Source of the DNA: Siphlonurus alternatus
Lineage: Eukaryota > Arthropoda > Insecta > Ephemeroptera > Siphlonuridae
Assembly: GCA_949825025.1 (NCBI GenBank)
Contig: OX463785.1
Coordinates: 20,213,971-20,277,970 of the forward strand
Reading direction: 5' to 3'
Length of the DNA: 64,000 nt
The position numbers were made by a program, and so were the translations under genes. A model generated the notes under the pieces. The model had not been told where the DNA came from. It saw only the letters and a list, made by a program, of their open reading frames with translations, and made no database searches. Positions 1-12,100 of this stretch are shown piece by piece (the stretch's first letter is position 1; each line of letters starts with the position of its first letter).

Positions 1-664
1 CGGCGGCCCGCCGACGCGCCTCGAGACGAAGCGACCGATCCGTCGCGTCTCTCGCGCGTCTCGCCGCGAACGCGCTTCCCGTCGGGGGGTCGCTCGGGGC
101 GGGGGAACCGCGGAAACTTTATCATCGGGGTCGCCCCCGACGTTTGCTAACTCGTCCGGGCACGAGAGTAGGTTAGGTCCGACGTCGGTCGATTGACACG
201 GCCGATCGAGCTGACCACAAATGAGCAGAGAGCTTTTTTCGAAAGCGGGCCTGCTTTCCGTCCACGGGGACGTCAAAGTCGGGCCCACCTCTCTTTGAGC
301 AACGTCGGGTGCCATTTCGCGATTTGAAATCCTGCCTCCGTTCGAGGGGCGTGTTCGCGAGAATGACGTCGCGACACCTTTCCATCGCGATTTTAATACT
401 TTTCGTACTTACTCGATTGAAACGTTCCGTTTCCCGAGCTGACCGTGCGGTCGACGGGAAAAAAGTTAGGTCGTGGCATTCAGACGCGCTCACATACGGA
501 TGGATCTACATGACGTTGACAGCCATGACAGGGCGTAATGCCGCGTCGTCGCTAGGTCTACGTCTCACTCGCTTCATCTGAGAGGCGGAAACGGGACTCT
601 CGATAGAGACTTCCTGGGGGAGTCTCGTGCCGGTCCGACACAAGCGGTGCACTATTTATTATAC

Positions 665-714
665 ATTCTGGAAGGTTCCGGGGCGGTACGAGAAAAGGCC
701 GCCAGGTGGCAGCA
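665..714 (+). promoter_or_regulatory. Heat-shock element plus CTCF-like motif, array unit 1
   Basis: Alternating TTC (666-668), GAA (671-673) and TTC (676-678) pentamers form a perfect three-unit heat-shock element. About 20 bp downstream, CCGCCAGGTGGCAG (700-713) matches the vertebrate CTCF core with one mismatch. Binding is inferred from motifs only. Confidence 0.45.
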
Positions 715-2007
715 TGGCTCGGAGAATCACCAGATATAGTGGCGATCGCCGTCGAAATACTTCTACACTAAGTTCACAGATGGCGCGCAAATCCATCTAT
801 ATGACACGTGCAAATTTTGGCCACCACCGCGTCGTCGCGACTCTCCTTCTCAAAAAGAAAAGAAAAAAAAAGAAAAAAAAAAAGGGCCGGCGACCACCCC
901 GCACCCCTAGTAACCCTTAGTTAAGCGGCACTTTTCGCGCGTAGGGATCCTCGTAAGAAACGCCCGCGAGATTTTCTTTTCGCGTGGCAGAGGTGTTCCC
1001 GTCCGGAATCGACCCGGGAGACGGGGGCGCGGGGTGGGGGGCCTCCCGAGGTTTCCGGAACCGCCTCCCTAAAATCGAGTTTCCGTTCGGGAGGGGCGCC
1101 GGAGGGCGAGAGAGGGCGGAAATCTCGAGCCGGGGACGAGATTTCGGGGAAGTTGCGGGCCTCCGGGGGCCCTCCCCGGTGTCCGTCCTCGGCGCCGCGG
1201 GAGGGGCGGACCGGTCCTCTCGGAGGTTCATGAAGCCCTTTTTCCACTTTCGTCCCTCCTCCGACGGGGCGGGGGCGAGACCGCCCTCGACCCCGCGGGA
1301 CGGTGCGGCGTCTATCGGACCTCGCGGTTCTCGTGGCACGCGACCGGCGGCCCGCCGACGCGCCTCGAGACGAAGCGACCGATCCGTCGCGTCTCTCGCG
1401 CCTCTTGCCGCGAACGCGCGTCCCGTCGGGGGGTCGCTCGGGGCGGGGGAACCGCGGAAACTTTATCATCGGGGTCGCCCCCGACGTTTGCTAACTCATC
1501 CGGGCACGAGAGTAGGTTAGGTCCGACATCGGTCGATTGACACGGCCGATCGAGCGGACCACAAATGAACAGAGAGCTTTTTTCGAAAGCGGGCCTGCTT
1601 TCCGTCAACGGGGACGTCAAAGTCGGGCCCACCTCTCTTTGAGCAACGTCGGGTGCCATTTCGCGATTTGAAATCCTGCCTCCGTTAGAGGGGCGTGTTC
1701 GCGAGAATGACGTCGCGACACCTTTCCATTGCGATTTTAATACTTTTCGTACCTACTCGATTGAAACGCTCCGTTTCCCGAGCTGACCGTGCGGTCGACG
1801 GGAAAAAAGTTAGGTCGTGGCATTCAGACGCGCCCACATACGGACGGATCTACATGACGTTGACAGCCATGACAGGGCGTAATGCCGCGTCGTCGCTAGG
1901 TCTACGTCTCACTCGCTTCATCCGAGAGGCGGAAGCGTGACTCTCGATAGAGACTTCCTGGGGGAGTCTCGTGCCGGTCCGACACAAGGGTGCACTATTT
2001 ATCATAC

Positions 2008-2056
2008 ATTCTGGAAGGTTCCGGGGCGGTACGAGAAAAGGCCACCAGGTGGCAGC
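2008..2056 (+). promoter_or_regulatory. Heat-shock element plus CTCF-like motif, array unit 2
   Basis: The TTC-GAA-TTC trimer lies at 2009-2021, and CCACCAGGTGGCAG (2042-2055) matches the core CCASYAGRKGGCRS exactly. Confidence 0.5.
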
Positions 2057-3342
2057 ACGGCTCGGAGAATCACCAGATATAGTGGCGATCGCCGTCGAAA
2101 TACTTCTACACTAAGTTCACAGATGGCGCGCAAATCCATTTATATGACACGTGCAATTTTTGGCCACCACCGCGTCGTCGCGACTCTCCTTCTCAAAAAG
2201 AAGAGAAAAAAAAAAAAAAGGACCGGCGACCACCCGCACCCCTAGTAACCCTTAGTTAAGCGGCACTTTTCGCGCGTAGGGATCCTCGTAAGAAACGCCC
2301 GCGAGATTTTCTTTTCGCGTGGCAGAGGTCTTCCCGTCCGGAATCGACCCGGGAGACGGGGGCGCGGGGTGGGGGGCCTCCCGAGGTTTCCGGAACCGCC
2401 TCCCTAAAATCGAGTTTCCGTTCGGGAGGGGCGCCGGAGGGCGAGAGAGGGCGGAAATCTCGAGCCGGGGACGAGATTTCGGGGAAGTTGCGGGCCTCCG
2501 GGGGCCCTCCCCGGCGTCCGTCCTCGGCGCCGCGGGAGGGGCGGACCGGTCCTCTCGGAGGTTCATGAAGCCCTTTTTCCACTTTCGTCCCTCCTCCGAC
2601 GGGGCGGGGGCGAGACCGCCCTCGACCCCGCGGGACGGTGCGGCGTCTGTCGGACCTCGCGGTTCTCGTGGCACGCGACCGGCGGCCCGCCGACGCGCCT
2701 CGAGACGAAGCGACCGATCCGTCGCGTCTCTCGCGCCTCTTGCCGCGAACGCGCGTCCCGTCGGGGGGTCGCTCGGGGCGGGGGAACCGCGGAAACTTTA
2801 TCATCGGGGTCGCCCCCGACGTTTGCTAACTCGTCCGGGCACGAGAGTAGGTTAGGTCCGACGTCGGTCGATTGACACGGCCGATCGAGCGGACCACAAA
2901 TGAGCAGAGAGCTTTTTTCGAAAGCGGGCCTGCTTTCCGTCAACGGGGACGTCAAAGTCGGGCCCACCTCTCTTTGAGCAACGTCGGGTGCCATTTCGCG
3001 ATTTGAAATCCTGCCTCCGTTCGAGGGGCGTGTTCGCGAGAATGACGTCGCGACACCTTTCCATTGCGATTTTAATACTTTTCGTACTTACTCGATTGAA
3101 ACGCTCCGTTTCCCGAGCTGACCGTGCGGTCGACGGGAAAAAAGTTAGGTCGTGGCATTCAGACGCGCTCACATACGGACGGATCTACATGACGTTGACA
3201 GCCATGACAGGGCGTAATGCCGCGTCGTCGCTAGGTCTACGTCTCACTCGCTTCATCCGAGAGGCGGAAGCGGGACTCTCGATAGAGACTTCCTGGGGGA
3301 GTCTCGTGCCGGTCCGACACAAGGGTGCACTATTTATCATAC

Positions 3343-3391
3343 ATTCTGGAAGGTTCCGGGGCGGTACGAGAAAAGGCCACCAGGTGGCAGC
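3343..3391 (+). promoter_or_regulatory. Heat-shock element plus CTCF-like motif, array unit 3
   Basis: The trimer is at 3344-3356 and the exact CTCF-type core at 3377-3390, with the same spacing as in the other units. Confidence 0.5.
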
Positions 3392-4683
3392 ACGGCTCGG
3401 AGAATCACCAGATATAGTGGCGATCGCCGTCGAAATACTTCTACACCAAGTTCACAGATGGCGCGCAAATCCATTTTTATGACACGTGCAATTTTTGGTC
3501 ACCACCACGTCGTCGCGACTCTCCTTCTCAAAAAGAAAATAAAAACAAAACAAAAAAAAGAGGCCGGCGACCACCCGCACCCCTAGTAACCCTTAGTTAA
3601 GCGGCACTTTTCGCGCGTAGGGATCCTCGTAAGAAACGCCCGCGAGATTTTCTTTTCGCGTGGCAGAGGTGTTCCCGTCCGGAATCGACCCGGGAGACGG
3701 GGGCGCGGGCTGGGGGGCCTCCCGAGGTTTCCGGAACCGCCTCCCTAAAATCGAGTTTCCGTTCGGGAGGGGCGCCGGAGGGCGAGAGAGGGCGGAAATC
3801 TCGAGCCGGGGACGAGATTTCGGGGAAGTTGCGGGCCTCCGGGGGCCCTCCCCGGCGTCCGTCCTCGGCGCCGCGGGAGGGGCGGACCGGTCCTCTCGGA
3901 GGTTCATGAAGCCCTTTTTCCACTTTCGTCCCTCCTCCGACGGGGCGGGGGCGAGACCGCCCTCGACCCCGCGGGACGGTGCGGCGTCTGTCGGACCTCG
4001 CGGTTCTCGTGGCACGCGACCGGCGGCCCGCCGACGCGCCTCGAGACGAAGCGACCGATCCGTCGCGTCTCTCGCGCGTCTCGCCGCGAACGCGCGTCCC
4101 GTCGGGGGGTCGCTCGGGGCGGGGGAACCGCGGAAACTTTATCATCGGGGTCGCCCCCGACGTTTGCTAACTCATCCGGGCACGAGAGTAGGTTAGGTCC
4201 GACATCGGTCGATTGACACGGCCGATCGAGCGGACCACAAATGAGCAGAGAGCTTTTTTCGAAAGCGGGCCTGCTTTCCGTCAACGGGGACGTCAAAGTC
4301 GGGCCCACCTCTCTTTGAGCAACGTCGGGTGCCATTTCGCGATTTGAAATCCTGCCTCCGTTCGAGGGGCGTGTTCGCGAGAATGACGTCGCGACACCTT
4401 TCCATCGCGATTTTAATACTTTTCGTACTTACTCGATTGAAACGCTCCGTTTCCCGAGCTGACCGTGCGGTCGACGGGAAAAAAGTTAGGTCGTGGCATT
4501 CAGACGCGCTCACATACGGACGGATCTACATGACGTTGACAGCCATGACAGGGCGTAATGCCGCGTCGTCGCTAGGTCTACGTCTCACTCGCTTCATCCG
4601 AGAGGCGGAAGCGGGACTCTCGATAGAGACTTCCTGGGGGAGTCTCGTGCCGGTCCGACACAAGGGTGCACTATTTATCATAC

Positions 4684-4732
4684 ATTCTGGAAGGTTCCGG
4701 GGCGGTACGAGAAAAGGCCACCAGGTGGCAGC
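4684..4732 (+). promoter_or_regulatory. Heat-shock element plus CTCF-like motif, array unit 4
   Basis: The trimer is at 4685-4697 and the exact CTCF-type core at 4718-4731. This last unit is truncated about 200 bp further on. Confidence 0.5.
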
Positions 4733-4929
4733 ACGGCTCGGAGAATCACCAGATATAGTGGCGATCGCCGTCGAAATACTTCTACACTAAGTTCACAGAT
4801 GGCGCGCAAATCCATTTTTATGACACGTGCAATTTTTGGTCACCACCACGTCGTCGCGACTCTCCTTCTCAAAAAGAAAATAAAAAAAAAAACAAAAAAA
4901 AGAGGCCGGCGACCACCCGCACCCCTAGT

Positions 4930-5580
4930 CCTTATTATTAAACATCACTTTCGGGACCCCAAAATTAACCAGCGTTTTCCTATGCTGGGACGCACTTCCT
5001 TTGGGCGAGCGTCTGGGTTCGTCGGAACCCGACGAAACTTTTCCTGGGGGTTCCCGGGGGTGGCCGCCGTAACCAGGAAAATAATAAAAAATCCACGTCC
5101 GGGGGGGGACTGGGGGTGAATTTTTTTATCTAGATTTTTGGGGTTTTTCGGCCTCCGAGCTCTTCCGGTGCCCTGCGCTGGCCTTGGCCGGTGGAGGTCT
5201 TTGCCCGGTGAACTTTTGTTGCTGCCGAGTCGTGTTCGGTTCCGGACACCGGACACCGTTTCAGCAGCGCACGCCGCCCGTGAGGTTCCGTTTGGAAATT
5301 TGGGCTCTTCGGTGTCGTGTGGTCTGTGTTTCGAATCACCGTGTGTTCGAGTGTTGGTGCGTGGTGTGTTGTCGTGGCCGTGTAGTGAGGACGTCATGCT
5401 ATTGCGACGTATTACGTGTCACTTTGATGTGTTACGGCCCTCTATCATGCACTTTGAATCACAAATGTGGACATCGTGGACACGGGGTGACCTTGTGCCG
5501 CGTGACTCCACGGCTAGGGGATCTCCTCCCTGAGTTCATCTTTTCGTTGGTTTCGATTTGTGTTTTCTGATACGTAGACA
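4930..5580. other. Unique GC-rich flank of the array, no gene
   Basis: Homology to the array stops after CACCCCTAGT near 4929, and a non-repeated GC-rich stretch follows until AT-rich DNA starts near 5580. If the array is an rDNA spacer, this would be where a Pol I promoter or external transcribed spacer is expected, but no diagnostic motif or rRNA start is recognisable. Overlapping ORFs at 5130-5570 are on both strands, have no family features and are not called. Confidence 0.4.
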
Positions 5581-6114
5581 TGGAACGCACAACGTACTAG
5601 TGCTACTTTTTCCATTTTTTATACATACAGTGTTTCCTGCCATTGGAAAGTTTATGGTTACCAACTTCAACAGCTTCTTTGTCGTTCAAGTTTGAATGTT
5701 GGTGGAGAAATGCAAGTCTACCATTGGTAGAAAGAGTTCTGCTAACTGGGATTGACTGAAGCTTTTGCATATCGTCAATGCTTTGAAATTATTATACTTT
5801 ATTAACTTTCTTTGTGTGACTGCTGCCATCCCATTGGCTGCTTCTGTTTAGAGGCAACATTGCAAAAGGGGATCTGACTGCTCAGTGCAGTGATGTGAAA
5901 TTCGCGCGAAGATTGGTCCGCGAAAATGCGCATGCGAATATCCGCGCAAGTGCGCGCATATGTGCGTAAGATAGTTTCAAGATGGTGGCTGCCCGCAAAT
6001 GGAATCACGTGAGCACAGATATTGTAGACATTCAGAAGTTCGATATTTTTCCCATAGATGGAGATGCCATATATGGTAGCACATTCCAAGCAAACTACTT
6101 TCAGGTGTGACTTA
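5581..6114. other. No gene recognised
   Basis: Mixed-composition DNA with a short CG-rich patch at about 5898-5968 holding several GCGCA/TGCGC words. The 95-codon minus-strand ORF at 5802-6089 has no supporting features. Confidence 0.4.
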
Positions 6115-6495
6115 ATTAATATAACTTTATATAAAATTGATTATTTTCGTAAATAATGCTCGGATTTACTCCCAATTAGGTCTAGGGGGGGTTATAAAAT
6201 TAAGGTGCAAGTAATGCGGGTTGCATACTTTCAGGGGCATGTAGGTTGTGGTTGCATACTTTCAGGGGAAGTTTGGTTGGGTTGCATACTTTCAGGGGCA
6301 TGTAAGTGAAGGTTGCCTACCTTTAGGGGTAACTTATAATAACTTTATATAAAAACGAATTTTTTCGTAAATAATGCTCGGATCATCTCCCAATTAGGTC
6401 TAGGGGGGTTATCAAATTAAGGTGTAATTAATGCGGGTTGCATACTTTCAGGGGCATGTAGGTTGTGGTTGCCTACTTTCAGGGGTAATTTGCGT
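6115..6495. repeat. Two-copy direct repeat, period ~218 bp
   Basis: AAATAATGCTCGGAT recurs at 6151 and 6369, each followed by CCCAATTAGGTCTAGGGGGG and by short reiterated units containing TTGCATACTTTCAGGGG (6214-6330 and 6437-6490). A related remnant, TTGCCTACTTACAGG, lies at about 11641. The family is unrecognised. Confidence 0.75.
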
Positions 6496-6640
6496 TCGGT
6501 ACATCATAGCATTACGAGGTTTAATTACAACTGGCCACCTCTTTGTGTTGAAGATGGGCAGTGTCCGGAGTAAGCCCATTGCCTTGCTCGCTCGAACACG
6601 ACCGGACGCTAAGAAAATAATTAACTCGAATCTCCCCAAA

Positions 6641-6795
6641 CTCCTTAAAAAAATTATTAAATAAAATAAAATAAAATAAATAATAATAAAATAATAGGGG
6701 CCTAACAACTGCGTCTGACTCCTTAAAAAAATTATTAAATAAAATGAAATAAATAATAATAAAATAGTAGGGGTCTAACAACTGCGTCTGAGTCG
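6641..6795. repeat. Two-copy direct repeat, 78 bp period
   Basis: CTCCTTAAAAAAATTATTAA at 6641 and 6719, each followed by an AAAT/AATAAT-rich run and GGGG(C/T)CTAACAACTGCGTCTGA. Confidence 0.7.
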
Positions 6796-6868
6796 TTATC
6801 TGAGCCTGTTCATCTTCGCTAATTTAAAACACTGTAATATCTGTCAACCTATGGCTGAGAGATTTTTG

Positions 6869-7041
6869 GAAGTGCATCACTGCACTGGGTGGAAAGCAAG
6901 ACGAATTCATCCCAGGGAGGGAGCGGCGTATTTTTATACTTGAAATGTTCACCCATCCAAGTATTAACCACGCTTGACGTAGCCTGACTTCAGTGATCTA
7001 ACGAGAACCGATCAATGCATAACGCCACGCTCCACCTCTAC
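6869..7041 (-). mobile_element. 5S rRNA-derived SINE, 5' part
   Basis: Read on the minus strand it contains the 5S-like segment with CGTGGTTAATACTTGGATGG, next to the same SINE body as the full-length copy at 39315-39712. The 3' half is missing, and a MITE-A copy begins immediately downstream. Confidence 0.75.
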
Positions 7042-7047
7042 TCTGAA

Positions 7048-7319
7048 TTACTCTGAATTTTTTTAGATTTTTATGAGTCCTGCAACTATTTCTAAATAAT
7101 TATTGAACGTTCTGTAATTTAAGTTGGCACCCCTGAATCGTTAATAAAAAGGATAGGACAGAGATGCCTGTTGACGCCTCCAGAGGGCGTGGCAGCACAT
7201 TTAATAATTATTTAAAAATAGTTCTGGGTTTCAAAAAAATCTGGAAAAAATCAGAGTAGCATAATTTGGTACCTTCAATTCATTTCTGTAATAAAAAAAA
7301 TTCATGTAGGTTGTCCATT
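7048..7319. mobile_element. MITE-A copy, one end truncated
   Basis: The right end reads TTCATGTAGGTTGTCCATT. The body is palindromic around a GC-rich core (CCTCCAGAGGGCGTGG). The left terminal repeat is mostly gone, replaced by SINE sequence. Confidence 0.7.
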
Positions 7320-7933
7320 TTGCATTACAATACCGTTATGATATCACGTACTAAATACTTATATAGATGGCAACATATGATTGACAAAATTAATTAAAAG
7401 ACTTGAAACCAAACGAGCGTAGGCGAGTTTACACCCCACCCCTAGTTTATACATTAATGTCCAGCCAAAATTATTAACATAATCTTAGCGGCCGGTTCAT
7501 AAAATACATAGTAATTAAATTTCAAGCTAAAAAAATTTATTCAAGCATATTTAATCAATTAATATTAAGGAAAAAAAAAGGCAATAACAAAATAATTTAA
7601 TTAAAGAATTTAACAAAAATGGCAAGATTCTATGGCAAGAATTACTTTTTTTGCAAACAAAAATTTTAATTTAATTTCACATTATTATTAAAATTGTCGC
7701 TTTAAAATTTATATAACACAAACAAAATGTTCCAATTAAATTATATTATTACTTTTTATGAGACTAAATATTATTATCCAAATTCAAAATACAAGTATTC
7801 ATATAAAATAACTGTAACAATGAAGAAAAAGATTATTTTTATCTGAAACAAAAGAAAGTACTGAAACAAAAGAAATTACTGAAACAGAAAGAAAGTACAT
7901 ATTAGTTATACATTTCATTTTCATTTTTTTTTA

Positions 7934-7964
<31 letters not shown>

Positions 7965-8392
7965 TTCTTTTCCAAGATTTAAAAATATAGTTAATTTATT
8001 AATGATAATAACCAAATCTTAATATATTTTTTAACCATACTTTTTGACTCTAAATTTTTATGCAGATAATAGTTAAATATAAATATAATCATGAATGAAA
8101 TAAAATAAAAATAAATAAAATAAAAAATGTAAATATTATTTATATTTTGCAGCATGATATTTTAAACCTTTATTAATTAACGTTGAAATCGGATGTGCAA
8201 TTACGTTTATTCGTAATATCTGCATACAATTTCTATACACCCGATTCACCTTTTTTTTTTTGAGTTTTAACATGTATATATTATAGTAAGATAAAATAAT
8301 CATTTAATCATTTTTTTTTTTTTTCATTTGAACAAAAATAATAGCCAAAATTGTCTTTGGTAGTTTGAGAAGGCACTTTCGCACTTACAACT
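7320..8392. other. AT-rich DNA, no gene recognised
   Basis: Very AT-rich with several A- or T-runs and no long ORF on either strand. A GAAACAAAAGAAA-type motif is repeated at 7846-7895. Confidence 0.5.
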
Positions 8393-8723
8393 TACAACAT
8401 ACATGAAAGTTTTTTATTGCAGAAATAAATCGAGGGCATCAAATTATGCTACTCTGAATATTTTCACATTTTTTTGAGACCCGGAACTTTTTAAAAAATT
8501 ATTGAAAGTTCTGTAAGTTAAGTTGGCACCCCTGAATCCTTAATAAAAAGGGTAGGACCGAGACGCGCCTATTGACGCCACCAGGGGGCGTGGCCGCACA
8601 TTCAATAATTATTTAAAAATAGTTCTGGGTCTCAAAAAAATCTGAAAAAATTCAGAGTAGCATAATTTGGTACCCTCTATTCATTTCTGCAATAAAAAAT
8701 TTTCATACAGTATGTTGTCCATT
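8393..8723. mobile_element. MITE-A copy
   Basis: Starts near ACAACATACATGAAAG and ends TATGTTGTCCATT, so the ends are inverted. The central CCACCAGGGGGCGTGG (8579-8594) is a near-perfect CTCF-type core and also a KLF-type GC box. Confidence 0.75.
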
Positions 8724-9193
8724 GTTAAGTATGTATGTAATTACATATATTCTGTGACATTACACCGATAGTTCAACTAACAATATAAATATAATATGTC
8801 ATACTTTATCCACTCGGCGAGTAGAAAAGTGTTATAACTTAATTAACGTGCATTAAAGTTAATTAACAAACTATGATTAAATTTTGACATAGATTAGATG
8901 TTTGTATGGTTTGAGAAGTTTTACAATGTTAATGTTAATTTAATAATTAATTAATTAATTAATTAATAAATTAATAATTTTTTTATATATTAATAAAATT
9001 AATATATAAAAAAACAACATATAGTATAAGTTGCAGAGTGCACAACATTAAATTAAAATTAAATTAGTTAGTGCGAAAAAAAAATGTTTATTTTTTGTGT
9101 TTTATATTAATTATGTTTGGGTTATAGATATATATGTATTAAGATTAATTTGTTTTGATTTTTGTTATATATATTTTTCTACTCAGCCATACC
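8724..9193. other. AT-rich upstream region of the first DXO gene
   Basis: Contains a TTAATTAA-rich run at 8935-8975. No clear TATA box or non-coding first exon could be fixed; the start codon at 9194 follows CAGCCATACC. Confidence 0.35.
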
Positions 9194-12100
9194 ATGGCTT
9201 TGAAGAAGGATTATAATAACAATTTTGGACGGTAAGTACTGTACACGGTGTTTAAACTAAAATAATAAAAAACTATAGCGAAGTAACATGAATCATATTT
9301 TTATAGCTATGAAAAACAGGACCTAGATGCTCACGAACCAGGATTGCAGAAACAATTAAAAAAGAACGAAAAAGAACCACAAGAACAAGAAAGATCCATT
9401 CCCCCAATTAAAGTTAATGTTGTCGGTTTATTTTGTCGTGACACTAAGGGTGGTTACACGGATAAATTAGACACAGACTACGAGAAATATCTTCAGTACC
9501 TAAATAGACAGCCAGATCCAAAAAATAATAAAGTGAATTTTGACCTGGACTTACCAAGCACAGATATCGACGAAGAGAGGAAAAACGGATCCACGTTCGA
9601 ACATATCTTCAATTGGATCATGAGACAAATGGAGAATGGTATATTTGTCAAGTAAGTGTATTAAAAAATTAAATTTTATAGTAAGCAATATATTATATTA
9701 TATATGCTAATATAAACTAAAACTAATTGCCATTAAAACTGAATAAAGAATTTGATTTTTCTGTCTATATTATTTGTTTCACATCAGGCCTGATGTGGAC
9801 TTCGTGTGCAAAAGAAGTGCATTGAAAGATATTTTGATGGAAGCGATCTATAAAAAAGGATACATTTTACATGCAACAAATGTAAAAAACACGATTTACT
9901 TCAAAGTGATCTACCTGGAAGATTATTATAGAGCATTCAATCAAGACAACAATCGTAGAGGTAGCAATCGGAGAGGCAGCAGTCATGGAGTTAGCAATTA
10001 TCGTGGAGGTAGCAATCGTGGAGGAAACAATGAAGGAAGGTACGGCTTGAAATTTGAGCACAATTTGCTGGCAGGTAAGTAAAAACAAAATCCTCGAATG
10101 TTATATTATTTCATGACTCAATACAATTTAAATAAATTAGATATTATCATCGAATATTTTTTTTTTTCAAAAATGACCATATTACTCTTTCCAGAAGTTG
10201 TTTAACATATGCCCGTCATTTAAAAAGTGATATTGTGAACTTATAAAAAAAAAAAAAGCATTTACTGGCAATGAACATTAATAAAGTGGACGAATTTACT
10301 ACAAACAAATATTTTTTTTTTTTAATCTTTCGATGATCAATTTTGTATCCACCTACACGGGAGTCTTCTTGCTAATAATTGAGAAGTTTGAGAACAACTA
10401 ATGAATATAGTGGATCCATTTATGTTTTGTTAAGTTTTAAATAAACAAACTGTGCAATAAAGTATATGAATCTCTGTTGCGTTTATCATTACTGTATATT
10501 TAAACTTTTTTTTATATGGAAATTCGCTGCCCACAGATTACAGTACTGGAAAAGTTGACCCCAAACGACCCATTAAAGAGTTTGAAGATATGAACTGTGT
10601 ATTTCATTCTGAACTTGGAGGGTACAAAATTATGTACTTTGGGGAAATGGATGGTCTGCCCAATCCAGACGCTTTGAACAATCTCTCAAAGGCTAAGTTC
10701 GTGGAACTGAAGATCATGCATAAAAATATTGTAAACAATAGTGAAGTGTACGTATTTTCATAAATATAGATTTTTTCGCTTTCCCTCAACCTAAGAAAAA
10801 TTTAAGTTGTAGAAGATTTGATTTTTTACTTTAAATCAGACAGAATGATACCAACACCTCGTGTTTTAGGGGCTCATTTATTAGATATCTGCTCTGAACA
10901 GGTTATTGATCCTGCTTGCTTATGGCTAGTCGCAGACAGAATCGCATGATTTCACAGCTTATGATAAAAAATTAAGAAACTATGCGATCAGGTATGCGCG
11001 CACACAGCTTGGCATGGTATGACATCATAAATTTCTCATTTAGAACCGGTTCTAAATTTTTATCATACGAAGTCATACGATACCATGCGATGCGAGAAGT
11101 CTGTCTGCGACCCCCCTAATTGGTGAATTATTCATGTCATTAAAATATTTTAAATTATTAAATATTTGTAAGGCCATTCAAATTTAATAATAGGTATGTT
11201 CGTAAACTCTGTCCAGTGTACACATTCTGTACCCGATTGACCTTATGCACTTGGACATAAGGTCAATCGCGGGTGTACACTGAGCAGGGTTTACGAACAG
11301 ACCTATTATATTGTCCCAATGTCTTATAGGTACAAGAAGAAACTGGCATCATATTGGCCACCATGTGTCTTGTCAAACTGTGAATGGGTTACAATTGGAC
11401 GTTACGATGACGATGGCAAAGTTAAGGAGGTGGATGATGTCAAAGTGGATGAAATTCCAAGAATGACGAAGGTAAATGAGTCTGTCCTCTAGTATTGTGA
11501 TACACATATTTAACAAGTTCATTGCTACATTATTGGATTGTTTGTCATAAAAAATATACACACATTTTTATTTTCAGGAATTTTGGTTCATTTTCTTTTT
11601 AAAAAATGCCGAATCAAATATGTGCCACGAGATTGTTGGGTTGCCTACTTACAGGATAACACTAAGCTGTTTACCTCCCCTCCCTTCCCCTACTGTTGTC
11701 AAACCGTACGCTCTTAAGCATTGGAAAAAATAGAAAAATTGTTTTGATGCCAGGTTTAACTATTTAAGGACACGAAAATGTAGCTTGTGCATTCTTTATA
11801 AACTAGTAGATGATATGAAAACGATATAAATGTAATAATTGTCATCTATAATTTATGTATATTTTTTTCTACATTTTCTCCCTTACACGCTGCTAATGCA
11901 ACACAACAATATGGCGAGGCAGGTTCCTGTAAAGTATGCAATATATGTTGCAGTGACGTCACGTGGGTTTGGCCTATTACATAAAATATATTGATATTAA
12001 TAATATTAAATGTAAAACAGTATATCGTATAATTTAGACAATTTCTAAAGGAATAATGGATAATTATTACTATTGGTTTTTGAGTTGTAATTGCCAGAGT

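Larger units (their letters stand above)
1..4929. repeat. GC-rich tandem array, ~1.34-kb units, 3.7 copies
   Basis: The landmark CGGCGGCCCGCCGACGCG recurs at 1, 1345, 2680 and 4021, giving units of 1344, 1335 and 1341 bp and a final partial unit of about 909 bp. Copies differ by scattered substitutions and by the length of an A-rich tract (848-882, 2199-2219, 3529-3560, 4869-4901). The units are very GC- and CpG-rich, unlike the AT-rich remainder of the window. Large ORFs occur on both strands but shift between frames and encode Arg/Gly/Pro/Ser-rich low-complexity peptides, so I do not call them genes. A ribosomal intergenic spacer is my best guess from composition and architecture. No 18S, 5.8S or 28S sequence is visible, so a GC-rich satellite remains possible. 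Confidence 0.85.

Noticed and set aside
917..4790. Many ORFs of 100-180 codons on both strands of the GC-rich array
   Set aside because: They overlap in several frames, encode Arg/Gly/Pro/Ser-rich low-complexity peptides and are shared only because the DNA repeats; frames break between copies.
5130..5570. Overlapping ORFs on both strands in the GC-rich flank
   Set aside because: No domain, signal peptide or codon pattern; expected in GC-rich DNA where stops are rare.
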